A stretch of DNA of 64,000 bases. It comes from Tipula vernalis. Its lineage: Eukaryota > Arthropoda > Insecta > Diptera > Tipulidae. Positions 11,213-21,472 of the stretch are shown here, piece after piece. The stretch lies in contig OY282560.1 in assembly GCA_958295665.1 (NCBI GenBank), forward strand, positions 307,005,236 to 307,069,235, written 5' to 3'. Position 1 is the first letter of the stretch. Every line of letters starts with the position of its first letter. A program made the translations under genes and the position numbers. The notes beneath the pieces are model-generated. The model saw only the letters and a list, made by a program, of their open reading frames with translations, made no database searches and was not told the origin of the DNA.

Positions 11213-11651
11213 CTAGTGGAGTAAAATAACAAATGAAACTTTAATTGTTTAACAGGCTTTAATTAGCTTTTATTCACTTTTACACAGTTAGCTTACACTT
11301 TATTTTATGTGCTTAGCAATAATTTTAGATTCTAAAGATATTTTTATGATCTGTAATTCTATTATTTTTCGAAACTCTTTAATCATAAATTTATAGTAAA
11401 ATTAAGTTTTAAATATAATTTTAACCTTAAATATTATCAATAAGTTTATATAATTATAATTTTATATTAAAATTTTGATATTATAAAACAATACAATTTG
11501 AAATATATAATATATATTATAACATATTTAATACAGATTAGGTGGGATATGTTAAATGTTAAACTAAATAACATTGTTTTTTATATAATTTACATTTTAA
11601 TTACAATTTTTATAAAAATTTGTTTCTAAAATAAGTTTTCCCGTTATTAAT
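11213..11651. other. AT-rich 3' flank of the transposase ORFs
   Basis: Inside the CACTA-like element between the palindrome and the end of the downstream ORF. No repeat or open frame recognised; expected to hold the transposase 3' UTR. Confidence 0.3.
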
Positions 11652-12518
11652 TTAATATATATTTAGGGGGTGACTTGTAAAATAATCTATGTGTTTTATA
11701 AAATAGTCCTCTGTATTATTACCTACTTCATAAGATTGGAAATGTTTATCGAACTGCTTTATTTCAATTAATTTGCATAAAACAAATATAGATTTATTTT
11801 CGCAAATAAAGTGTATTATTCTGAATAACTTTAATGTCATACCAACTTTAGAAGTTAAATAATAAGAGCTTTTATAAATATTACCTTTATAAATTATGGT
11901 ATTACTAATCGAAACAAACGTGCAATTTTCAATTTCATTTTCAAGCAATTTTGAATAATAATATTCATTTGTCAAATTTAAATTCTCAATTGCAACAAAT
12001 TCATATGTCGATTTCAAACCACCTTCATAATCTTTTAGGAACTTTGCAAATTGAATCCCCGCTTTGATAGATAACGAATATGTAGCATTAACTCTAGACG
12101 TAATCGAGTTAAAATAAATTTTTGCTGCTTTGTGCTTGGCTTCAAATCGCATGCACCATAAATGTTTAAGTGGCCCACAATTTTTAATAGCAGTAACGTA
12201 ATGCGTCAGAAAATGAAATTTTGGTTTCAAAGTAGAATTGAATAGAGAGTTGTATAACATATGATGATTTCTAATCACGGTTTCTAACTGATCTAAATCT
12301 TCAGGCGCAAATGACGGTTTTAAAATTAAATCAATAATTTCAACTAATAATAATAGCAACTTCCAATGAGAATTATTTTGAGGTATTAAATCTCCTATTA
12401 ACAGAGGGAGAAAATTAATAAAATGAAGTGTTTCACGTGCGGTCATTTTAAGGTTACATGAATTTAAACTGTTGATAGTTAAAGGTGATGGATATGTTAC
12501 CAATCTCAATATCCCCAT
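11652..12518 (-). CDS. CACTA-like transposase, C-terminal ORF (288 codons)
   Basis: It continues the upstream ORF in the +1 frame and overlaps it by 65 bp. Conserved-looking blocks are FLPLLIGDLIP near the start, LLLLVEIIDLI, then LKPKFHFLTHY, and GPLKHLWCMRFEAKHKAAK in the middle. These occur in this order in a group of transposon-derived proteins common in animal genomes, always as the second half of a single polypeptide. The first Met is probably not a real start. The product is read either by frameshifting or, more likely, was separated from the N-terminal part by a one-base indel. The C-terminal third (ISNTIIYKGNIYKSSYYLTS onward) is a variable region. No further stop interrupts it. Confidence 0.68.
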   Translation of the reverse strand: MGILRLVTYPSPLTINSLNSCNLKMTARETLHFINFLPLLIGDLIPQNNSHWKLLLLLVEIIDLILKPSFAPEDLDQLETVIRNHHMLYNSLFNSTLKPKFHFLTHYVTAIKNCGPLKHLWCMRFEAKHKAAKIYFNSITSRVNATYSLSIKAGIQFAKFLKDYEGGLKSTYEFVAIENLNLTNEYYYSKLLENEIENCTFVSISNTIIYKGNIYKSSYYLTSKVGMTLKLFRIIHFICENKSIFVLCKLIEIKQFDKHFQSYEVGNNTEDYFIKHIDYFTSHPLNIY

Positions 12519-14016
12519 ATTGGAAAAGAGCTTTCCGGTTATTTAAAACATTTAAAGTAATTACGTTTTCACTAACTAAAGAATTTAAAATTTGACAAAT
12601 ATCATATTCGCCTACGCCTTCGAATATATCATGCATAATATCAAAATAAAAATTATCTGTTACGTGAAACGATTCTAACTCATTAAAAATACAAACAGAT
12701 TTTATGCCAGTTTCAGAAAAATAATTGGCCAATACATCTTTATTATAGTTCTCTTCGTTTCTCAAATATAAAAGTTCTTCGGAAATGTCACTTTGCATTT
12801 CGTGTTTCATGCGGGTACATACTCTACAATAACGCTTGGAGTTAAATGATTGTACAAAACCGAGAACACCGTTTAACCCCAAATTATCTCCAATCACAAG
12901 GCCCAATATAAAATGAATTTTAATATTTCCGTTTGGCACTTTAATTTCAATTCCTTGTTCTAATTTTAAGAGTTCTTGAACCAAGTGATGGAAGGATAAT
13001 TCGTTGCCATAATTTTTTAATTCTCTAGTACTTATAAAAGCAGCATTAAACACAAAATCTAGTTTCGACAACAAATATTGAGGCATGGTTGGAAAATTAT
13101 AATAACATGCACAGATTGAGTGAGTATGGCTGCCCAATGCATTGTTTATTTGAAAGTCGTCAAAGTACAATACGTAAGGTATTATATGTTTGGATTGATA
13201 CATCTCTTTTTTGGATTTGAATAATTTTCCAGAGGCAAAGTTTTCTAGAACGCTTCCTGTTAAATATTTCTCGGTTTTTTTTAATGTCACCTCCAAGATA
13301 CCAGGCAACTCAAATATTGACTTAAATTGAAATCCTAATGGCATTACATAAATATTAGATATTTTTTCGGTAAGAGTAGGGTTTCCTTTTATAACTTTCT
13401 GTGAAACAGAGCTGTTCACGACAAAAGCTTTCAGAAATTCGTACAAATCATATTCTTTTAATGTTTTAAAAAACAAGTGTTCTGTTGCCATATTCTTAAA
13501 CGGGTCTTTACAAAATTCTATTATATAATTTATTTTATTTCGCCATTCGCAATCTTTAGTTAAGCTATCTAATTGAACTGATATTAAAGATAGAAGATCG
13601 GAAATCATATCTTGAATAGTAATTGCCAATTTTCTCGGCATTGAATTTTGGGAGTACAGTTGAAGAGATAATTTTAACGATTTTTTTATTAACATATCAA
13701 CATTTGACTCTACATCTAAGTAAATATTAGGAGCACATTTTAAATTTTGTGAACTTACATCATTATTATTTGTATGAATCAACTCGACCGTAGGAATTTC
13801 GATGGTAATTGAATTTCCTGTGTGTAAACCTTCTTCGAACTTGTGGGTTTTCTCTAAATGCCGACGAAATGATCGAAAATCCGAAAACCGTTGATTACAA
13901 TCAGCTTGCTTGCATTGTACTCCATCTTTTGGTGATAGCAAGTGAAACAATTTTAAATGGCCGATGAGTTCCGCTGTCGTAGAATAACTACTGGCACATA
14001 AAAAACAAATAAACAT
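12454..14016 (-). CDS. CACTA-like transposase, N-terminal ORF with two C2H2 fingers (520 codons)
   Basis: The N-terminus has two C2H2 fingers: C4-C7-H20-H25, and C35-C40-H53-H58 with a wider C-x4-C. Fingers of this kind would bind the element's ends. Further on are YVLYFDDFQINNALGSH, a GLVIGDNLGLNGVLGFVQSF block, YCRVC and FYFDIMHDIFEGVGEYDI. The D-x-MH motif recalls the plant EnSpm transposase, which is the main protein evidence for the superfamily. The frame is open upstream of the ATG to a TTACAG acceptor-like site at 14053-14048 (SLEDLEHTK before MFICF), so translation may start in an upstream exon not identified here. It ends with a frame change into the ORF at 11652-12518. The nucleus would be the site of action. 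Confidence 0.7.
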   Translation of the reverse strand: MFICFLCASSYSTTAELIGHLKLFHLLSPKDGVQCKQADCNQRFSDFRSFRRHLEKTHKFEEGLHTGNSITIEIPTVELIHTNNNDVSSQNLKCAPNIYLDVESNVDMLIKKSLKLSLQLYSQNSMPRKLAITIQDMISDLLSLISVQLDSLTKDCEWRNKINYIIEFCKDPFKNMATEHLFFKTLKEYDLYEFLKAFVVNSSVSQKVIKGNPTLTEKISNIYVMPLGFQFKSIFELPGILEVTLKKTEKYLTGSVLENFASGKLFKSKKEMYQSKHIIPYVLYFDDFQINNALGSHTHSICACYYNFPTMPQYLLSKLDFVFNAAFISTRELKNYGNELSFHHLVQELLKLEQGIEIKVPNGNIKIHFILGLVIGDNLGLNGVLGFVQSFNSKRYCRVCTRMKHEMQSDISEELLYLRNEENYNKDVLANYFSETGIKSVCIFNELESFHVTDNFYFDIMHDIFEGVGEYDICQILNSLVSENVITLNVLNNRKALFQYGDIEIGNISITFNYQQFKFM

Positions 14017-14670
14017 TTTTGTATGCTCTAAATCCTCTAACGAGAGTCTGTAATAAAAATAATATTAAGTTTATGAATATATTCATTAAAATTTTTAAAT
14101 AATATTTTTTACCTTTAACTAATAAAGCAATTTTTTTGTTATATTTTAAAGAAAGAATTGTTGACTATTACAAGAATAAATTACTGGAATAACGATGAAT
14201 ATTAGAATAATTTCAGTGAAATTTGAATTACTTAAAGAAACCAACTTTTTGCAATACAATTATTGCAATAATTTCAAATATTCGACGCGTGTGTTGAATG
14301 ACTGCTGGGTACATATAGAAAACCGGCCTTCAAATATGTCGCATCCGTGTTCTAAATCCTCTAACGAGTATCTGTAATTAAAATTATAATAGGTTCATAA
14401 TAGCCGTTAAGGTTTTTAAATGATATTTTCTACCTCTAACTAATAATGGAATTTTATTGAATTTCAATTAGTTTTGAAAGAAGAATTGTTGAGTATTTCA
14501 GGAATAATTTACACAAATAACGCTCGATATTAGATTATTTTCGGTTGTACTTAAATTATGCTAAAATTTCGATGTTCGGTTTGCCGCGGTCATACAGAAA
14601 CTGCTGGAATAAAACAGCATACGAAGGATTTATTCGTGTCGTAAATCACTAACCAGAATCTGTAAGGAAA
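14017..14670 (-). repeat. Two degenerate copies of the zinc-finger exon start, tandem about 310-bp units
   Basis: The segment around the transposase start (acceptor-like TTACAG then A..CTCGTTAGAGGATTTAGA) is repeated at about 14341-14377 (nearly identical) and more weakly at about 14640-14662. On the minus strand unit 1 reads SLEDLEHTKMFIC. Unit 2 reads SLEDLEHGCDIFE followed by GRFSICTQQSFN and a stop. Unit 3 reads NKSFVCCFIPAVS and a stop. The units look like duplicated first coding exons of the finger region, two of them decayed. Confidence 0.55.
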
Positions 14671-16654
14671 ATAAAGTAGTACTGTTATAATTTTTAAACA
14701 AACAATTCAATAAAATTGCTTGAAAACCAAGCAATTTTTTTGAATTTTTCAAACAAAAGAAATTTACAAAGTTTGGCTTCAGTAAATAAATAAAGCAAAT
14801 TTCAAAAGCTCAATGAGCACCGACGTCAAATTAAAAATTTATTATAAAATTAAATAAAAAACAAATTAAAAAATTCAAATATAAATCAAAATTTAGAAAT
14901 TAAATAGGTATGATAACCCTAGGTATGATATTAAATTCATGTTCTTGCTGTAAACTCTTATTATGTTAGCTAGTCTTTCAAATAATTTAATAAAATTGCT
15001 TGGCTTGGAGTGCTGGTGTCATAACTAGTATAAATTTAATAAATCATTTTTTGAATAATATTAAATTAAATTTTTGAATATAATTTATCTGAACCACAAG
15101 TTTAAAAGTCGGTATAATAAAATATTTCAATTAAATTGTGAACAAAACTTTTGAGGTTAAATTTCCCATTTGGTTTTATATAATATGAGGGTTATTAGAA
15201 ATTTAATTTTAAAATTGGCATTTTTACAGTCATTATCTACCACCAAATTGTGTAGTATATGCACTTATATAAAATATATAATAATACTTACGGATTGCGT
15301 GGGCTCATATAAGCGAAGCGCTCTCGAAAAATACGGAAAATTTAATAATTTTTTAATATGAATATTCTCGCTGAATTCCAAAAAAAATTGATCACCAACA
15401 GTAAATACCAAGCCCCACTATTATTAGGCTTCAAATTATAACAAGTTTAACTTGAAAAACAATTATAGCAAAAAAAAAACACGAGTGCAAAACTTTTATA
15501 ATTATGGCGTCTAAATTTAATATCTTTTTTTTTAACACAACACACTGTACGTATTCTTTGACGACGAACTGAATAATGAAGCACGTTAAAAAAAAATAAA
15601 ATTATTTGGTGCGCAACGAACGACGTACAACGAAGACCATTCGAAATGTTACACGGTGTTGCCAAATTTAAAAAATTATTTTGTGTCAAAATTCTGTACC
15701 AACGGAAAAAATTTCCTGCAATAATAAGATTTATAACAAGATTTTTGTTTATAACATAAAATATAGATAATAAAGCTTAATAAATCAGTAAATATTTCTG
15801 TTTCCTTTTTTGAAAACTATTTGACTCCAAAAACTAAATTTTTGGGGAATCGCATACAAAATTTTTTTTGACATTTTATTTCACCGTAAATTATAAAAAT
15901 GTTCATTGCATATTACGTGCAGTTAGTAGTTTTAATTAACAAACACGGGAAACGTAAACTTATATATAAATGGTCGTTAAGAACATTTTTAGGAGGAATC
16001 CCAATTTAATTTAAAGGGTAATGTTACTCACAATACTGCCTAGTAGCGCCACCGACAACTTCCAAATTTAACTCCATAGCGAGATCGAACGCAGCGCACA
16101 AATAACGAGTTTACAATCGAAAAGAAAATTAACTGGTTTATATATAAAAATTTCTTTTAAATTGGCAACGCCGCTTGCAATTTAATTTAAAAAAAGACAA
16201 AACAAAAAGCCAGACAATTGATTTGATTGGATAATAAAGAAATACATGTAACGGTATGTATTTTTCGTTTTGTTTTGTTGTCATGTATTTTATTTCGTGT
16301 ATATGGCGCTTAATTATAAAAATACAGTACATACAATTTTTCTTACAGAGCATAATATAATATAATTTTAAGGTTTTATATAATATAAACTTGGGTTTTT
16401 TATTTTCTATAATTTTAATAGAAAAAAAAAATTCATGTTTGTACTAACCGCTCAGTATTTTATATATTCATACATTTTCTGCAAAATTAGAAAATATTAA
16501 ATCAATAGTGTATAAATTTAATTCATAGAGCGGTCGAATTGGGTGTACAGATTTCTATGTCAATTATTTTCAATTTAAATTAACAACGTTTCTTTTTTGT
16601 TTAACAACGTGTCATGTTAAATTCATCAACAAACGTGATTGAGATTTTAATTAA
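14671..16654. other. Non-coding right half of CACTA-like element
   Basis: Very AT-rich with no convincing ORF. For a minus-strand transposase this is where the promoter and 5' UTR should lie. One or two inverted relatives of the left-end repeat motif are at 16575-16640. Confidence 0.4.
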
Positions 16655-16715
16655 GAAACAATATTAAGTTAATATTTTTCGCCTATAATTTTACTAGTCA
16701 ACATTTTTCTCAGTG
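16655..16715. repeat. Right terminal inverted repeat of CACTA-like element
   Basis: Ends CTCAGTG at 16715. Its reverse complement starts CACTGAGAAAAATG and then matches the left end at TAGTAAAATT and ATATTAACTTAATATT. Confidence 0.68.
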
Positions 16716-16725
16716 TTTGTGGTAA

Positions 16726-16788
16726 ATAAAATACATTCATTCGAGTGAAATATATAAAAGATAAAAGTTGTGTTTTATAATTTCAACA
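16726..16788 (+). repeat. Copia 1 5' terminal direct repeat (short LTR-like)
   Basis: 63 bp matching 20274-20336 with one clear difference. It contains TATATAAAAG, which could be the LTR TATA box. Its first part is homologous to the end of RNase H coding sequence (see findings). Confidence 0.7.
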
Positions 16789-16802
16789 GGTTATGGGCCC
16801 AG
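16789..16802 (+). promoter_or_regulatory. Copia 1 primer-binding site
   Basis: GGTTATGGGCCCAG directly follows the 5' repeat. Copia primes minus-strand DNA from an internal fragment of initiator tRNA-Met, and this sequence is the characteristic complement. The second Copia in the window has the same block at 51943-51955. Confidence 0.8.
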
Positions 16803-16937
16803 AATCCTTTAGATTCTGCGGCATCCAGCTAAATAAATAATCAATTATAGTTTAAATTTGTGCAAAAGGATAAAATAATTAATTTGTCAACTGAATATCG
16901 TGAAATCGTTCTTGAATTCTTAAGACAAAGGATACAG

Positions 16938-19900
16938 AATGTCAAAGCTGGATGGTAATTTGGAAAAGCTGAAAGGCAGCGAAGTTGCACAAGTTGAAGA
17001 ATTGTATTGTAAAGAATGATACATCAACCGAAGAAAATCCCATTGCTGTTGAAGACAAAGAGGAAAAACTTGATCAGACTTTGTCATATTTAGTTTAAAA
17101 TGTTGAAAAATCGCTCTATCCATTGGTGAAGAAATGTGAAACACGAATTGTCGCATGGAATACATTGCGTGCAGCATGTGAAGACAAGGGAGCACAACAT
17201 TGTGTTGGTTTATTGCATAAATTTGTATCAATTATTGACGAACTATTGATTTGGATTTCCCAGTTGGTGACAAATGGTTGACTGGAATCATGTTATTGGG
17301 TTTACCAGAAGAATTCAATTCATTTACTCTGGGTTTGGCTGATGGTAAAATGGAGTGGACACCGGATCAATTGCGGTTAAAATGATTGGATTTAAATTAT
17401 AGTGGAGCTGTGAACCAAAGTGCATTTCTGAGTAAAAACAAAAATTGTTTTCAGACGAAAAAGAAACAACAACAAGGTTTTTTCCCTTTCAAATGCAATA
17501 AGTGCAATGAAAAAGGCCATAAGGCAGCCGATTGTCCGAATAAAAACTCGAATGACACAATTAAGCCAACAGTCAAAAAGAAACCAAATTCCAACAAGGC
17601 ATTCCTTGCTTTCGCATCAAATGATGGAATGAAGAACAAATCAAGCGACTGGTTTATTGATAGCGGCGCGTCAATACACATGACACCAAATGAAAATTTG
17701 ATCAAAAATCGTGTCACATCTACAGTAAATCAAATTGCAGCAGCAAACAATTCAACCATGAAGGTAAATGGAAAAGGCAAGGTGAACCTCAAGGTAAATA
17801 ATTTAAAGTGGATGAAGTTTTACATGTTCCTGAATTATCGGCGAATTTACTATCAATATCGAAAATGGTTGAGAAAGGAAATACAATTACTTTCAACAGT
17901 TGAGGGCTGCACCGTCTATGATGATCAAATGTGTCCTTTGATAAATTGCAGGCCAATTGATGGTATTTACAAAATTGATGGTGGTGTCGAAAAATGTATG
18001 TTGAGCGGCTTGGGCATATAAATCACAAAGATTTGTGTAAAATGCGAGATGGTATGGTTTCCGGAATAAAGTTTGCAGACGATATATCGATGATTCAAGC
18101 TTGCGAAACGTGTGCATTTGGTAAACATGCACGATTACCATTTAAATCAAGCAAAAGCCGTAGTAAAAATAAACTGGATCTGATTCACTCAGATTTATGT
18201 GGGCCGATGGAAAACCAATCAATATAGGTGGTGCCAGATATTTCCTGATTTTCATTGACGATTTTAGCAGAAAATGTTTTGTTTATTTTCTGAAGTCTAA
18301 AAAGGAAGTTTTTACAACATTCATCGAATTTAAAACGTGGATTGAAAAACAAAGTGAAAGAAAAATTAAAATTGTACGTACTGATAATGGAACTGAATAT
18401 TGTTCATGTGAATTCATCAATTTCTACAAGCAAAATGGTATAGAACATCAATTGACGAATGTTTACACGCCACAGCAAAATGGTACAGCAGAAAGAATGA
18501 ATAGAACGATAGTCGAGCGATCTAAATGCATGTTAATTGATGCGAAATTAAGTGTCACATACTGGGCTGAAGCGGTCAACATGGCTGTTTATATAATAAA
18601 CAGATCAGTATCATCATTGTTGGTTGATACAATTCCGGAAGAAGTATGGAGTGGCTCTAAAGTTGATTTAAGTGATCTGAAAACATTTGGTTCTCCTGTT
18701 ATGGTGCACATACCTAAAGAAAAACGTAAAAAATGGGACGTGAAGTCAACGAAAATGATTTTTGTTGGTTATGATAATGAAAAGAAAGGTTATCGGTGCA
18801 TAAATAAATCAACAAGAAAATTAACTGTTGAAAATGAAATACATTCAGTGAGGGATAATGCAAGTGATGTTAATGACACAGATGAGCAAAACGAATCATT
18901 ATTGGAAGAGGAAATGAGTATGACAATGTCAGATGTACAAGCTATATCGAGTGACGACAGCTATACGTCAGTTATTGGTCCTAATGATCCAGATTACGAT
19001 CCAGATGAGTCAATAGCACCATCCAGTGAAGTTCGCCGTTCATCAAGAACACCAAAACCAAATCCAAAATATGTTGCTGAACTAACATACAAAACAATGA
19101 TCAACAATCAAGCAGATGATCCAGTCTCGGTTAATCAAGCAATGTCGAGACATGATGCAGTAGATTGGAGAAATGCAATGCAGGATGAAATAAATTCATT
19201 AATGGAAAATGAAACGTGGTCATTGGTCGATTTACCGTCAGGCAGAAACGCTATAAAATCGAAATGGGTTTTTAAAACGAAAACAGATTCCGTTGGTAAT
19301 ATTGTTGTTCTCAGATTTATGGTCTGGATTATAAAGAGACATATTCACCTGTAGTAAGGTATGCATCGATTAGAGTATTAATGGCAATTGCTGTGAAACA
19401 CAAGTTGAAGGTTCATCAGATGGATGCTGTTACTGCCTTTCTTCAGGGTGAACTTAATGAGGAAATTTATATGCAGCAACCTGAAAAATATAATGATGGA
19501 ACCAAGCAAGTGTGCAGACTAAATCGGGCAATATACGGACAAAAACAAGCTGTAGAGAATGGGACATGAAACTCGAAGCAGCACTCAAGTCATTTGGTCT
19601 TGAGAAATCAAAAATGGATCCGTGTGTTTACTTCATCAAAGGTAATCACTTAATTTTGGCCATTTATGTTGATGATATACTTATTTTTTGGAAGTACGAA
19701 GCTCAACTGAAGAAAATAAAAGGGGCTTTGAGTACGGCGTTCAAGATGAAAGACATGGGACCGACTAAAGAATGTGTTGGCATTCGCTTAACTCAAGGCG
19801 AGGATTAAATTCAATTGGATCAATCTGCATATGCTGAGGAAATATTGAAACGTTTTGGCATGGAAGGCGGATCCAAATCAAAAATTGTTATTAAATATGC

Positions 19901-20273
19901 CGATGAGTAAAATTAATGGCGAGGAAGTGAAAAATGTGCCATATCAGGAGGCTGTGGGCTCATTGCTCTATTTAGTTCAAGGCACTCGTCCAGATTTGGC
20001 ATGGGGCAATGGGGCAATAACGTGGAGTAGCAAAAGACAACCAACGGTTGCTTTATCAAGCACAGAGGCCGAATATATGGCATTGGCTTCGACGGTCCAG
20101 GAAGTAATTTGGTTGAAACAATTTTGTTCAGATTTTCTTGATGAAATCAATACTGCGACAACGATTTTCTGTGACAACCACCAGGGAGCAATTAAATTAG
20201 CCGAATCAGATGAGTTCAGACAACGTTCATTCAGTATCATTTTTTACGTGAAAAAGTTAAGGATTCAACCATT
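16938..20273 (+). pseudogene. Copia 1 gag-pol, multiply frameshifted
   Basis: Gag starts at the ATG at 16938 (SKLDGNLEKLKGSEVAQVEE) and is soon broken by stops. From 17386 domains appear in order: CCHC knuckle CNKCNEKGHKAADC (about 17494), protease WFIDSGASIHMT (about 17650), integrase zinc residues ending CETCAFGK (about 18100), integrase catalytic HSDLCGPM, RTDNGTEY and QNGTAERMNR (18186-18500), RT with AIYVDDILI (about 19665), and RNase H with SSTEAEYMAL and FCDNHQGA. Frame changes lie near 18015, 18215, 19330, 19560 and 19805, and the region between RT and RNase H is shortened. It would not yield a working polyprotein. Confidence 0.87.
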
Positions 20274-20336
20274 ATAAAATACATTCATTCGAGTGAAATA
20301 TATAAAAGATAAAAGTCGTGTTTTATAATTTCAACA
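20274..20336 (+). repeat. Copia 1 3' terminal direct repeat
   Basis: Partner of 16726-16788. It follows pol with no polypurine tract between them. Confidence 0.7.
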
Positions 20337-20500
20337 ATATCAACCATCGAAATCGAAACACAACTGCAGATTTTCGATTTTGGGCTTTGAATTTATGGTC
20401 TATTCTTCAGGTGATTTTCAATAAAATTGAATTTTCTACGTAATTTGTGTAGAAATATTCGAGCAATCCAAATACTCGCTGGCATGATAAATAAATACAA
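20337..20500. repeat. Dispersed repeat unit (as at 9617-9860)
   Basis: Carries ATCAACCATCGAAATCG, CAACTGCAGATTTTCGATTT and GTAGAAATATTCGAGCAATC, matching the 9617-9860 copies. A further partial copy lies at 21020-21080. It adjoins a Penelope-type coding fragment. Confidence 0.55.
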
Positions 20501-20649
20501 TTGTTTGTGGAAAATGGATAAAATTATCAAAAGTTTCTTTTAAATATGTACAACAAAATTTTTCATTACACAAATGTCAAAAAAAAAGCGAAGATACAAA
20601 CCAAAAATATCTACTCAAATGTACATTAAATTTGTTTGCCTCTTTTTTG

Positions 20650-20990
20650 CCTTTTCAGGATTTTTCAGCCTGTTTAACACTTACGAGTACTTTAAACAGA
20701 TAAATGGCGTTGCGATGGGTTCACCTTTATCTCTAACTATAAAAAAATCGAATTTCATAACATAACATAATCGGACATCAAACCACCCATCAGAAATTCT
20801 CAAGCCACTACATTACGTCAGAATTCCTCTGATACTGGACACACGCTTAAATTTGATCAGGTAAAAATTTTGGACAGTGAAAGCTGTATAAAAATCGTTT
20901 ATTTTTGAAAAGAGTGATTCGGACGATCTTAGCCAAATTTATTCTGGCATCATTGATTTTATATCTAAATTCCCAAAATACAAATCGTTT
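20650..20990 (+). pseudogene. Penelope-like element fragment (RT and endonuclease linker)
   Basis: The + strand reads YFKQINGVAMGSPLSL at about 20688-20735, the Penelope RT motif (Q.NG.AMGSPLSP). It then reads, in another frame, SSDTGHTLKFDQVKILDSES at about 20826-20885, which resembles the segment after the GIY-YIG core (H....TGH..D......IL). The rest of RT and the tail are missing. Confidence 0.6.
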
Positions 20991-21472
20991 GTAGATACTG
21001 GTAATCGTCCATTTTGAATCAGTTTGTCGTTTGCAGATTTTCGATTTTTGGCTCTGAATTTGTGAATGATTTATTTTCAAATAGTTCCTTACTTCTCAAT
21101 TGGTGTTTTAATGAGGCAATTGAATCTCGTTAAATTTAGTAAACAAAACAAAGGAAGGAATAAAGTTCTCGTCTTTAATTCGATCAGTGAGATTTTCAAA
21201 TTTTATCTGTTTTTGTAATATTGGGAGTTTCGATTTATAAATTTAATCCAAATTTGTAATCTTATCTTGATTATTTTGTTGTTAAAGAATTCGCTCTCTT
21301 TTTCGACCTCGAACTATTGTAATTAAAATTTTTAATACAGGTAGTATGTATAAGTATTATATGTATACCTAACTTGTTTTTAATATGTAGTACGAATTCA
21401 AAAAATGTGAAAGTTATGAAGTGATTTAGGTTTTTCTAATTATCATGATATAAAAATACAATAAACTCAGAT
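20991..21472. other. AT-rich spacer before the tRNA
   Basis: 21020-21080 is a partial copy of the dispersed repeat (GCAGATTTTCGATTTTTGG). The rest shows no gene. Confidence 0.4.

Larger units (their letters stand above)
9950..16715 (-). mobile_element. CACTA/EnSpm-like DNA transposon, about 6.8 kb
   Basis: Imperfect terminal inverted repeats begin CACTCAGAAAAA (9950) and CACTGAGAAAAA (reverse strand, ending at 16715) and stay similar for about 55 bp (shared TAGTAAAATT, ATATTAA.TTAATA). Both flanks show TT next to the terminus (GTT left, TTT right), compatible with the 2-3-bp duplication of CACTA elements. Inside are two overlapping minus-strand ORFs encoding one transposase-like protein, one-sided 86-bp subterminal repeats, a 184-bp-arm palindrome and three related zinc-finger exon-like units. 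The CACT ends and a D.MHD.EGV block in the protein point to CACTA/EnSpm. The superfamily assignment is inference; that it is a transposon is well supported. Confidence 0.72.
16726..20336 (+). mobile_element. Copia retrotransposon 1, degenerate
   Basis: A Ty1/Copia-order element (gag, protease, integrase, RT, RNase H) on the + strand. It is bounded by a 63-bp direct repeat (16726-16788 and 20274-20336; one clear difference) rather than full LTRs. Right after the 5' repeat is TTATGGGCCCAG, the half-tRNA primer-binding site known for Copia. The frame is broken many times, so the copy is dead. It lies 10 bp right of the CACTA-like element and directly left of a Penelope-associated repeat. Confidence 0.85.

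Noticed and set aside
14561..14641. C2H2-like sequence on the + strand (FRCSVCRGHTETAGIKQHTKD)
   Set aside because: No second His at the right spacing, and it is antisense to a decayed copy of the finger exon; best seen as chance.
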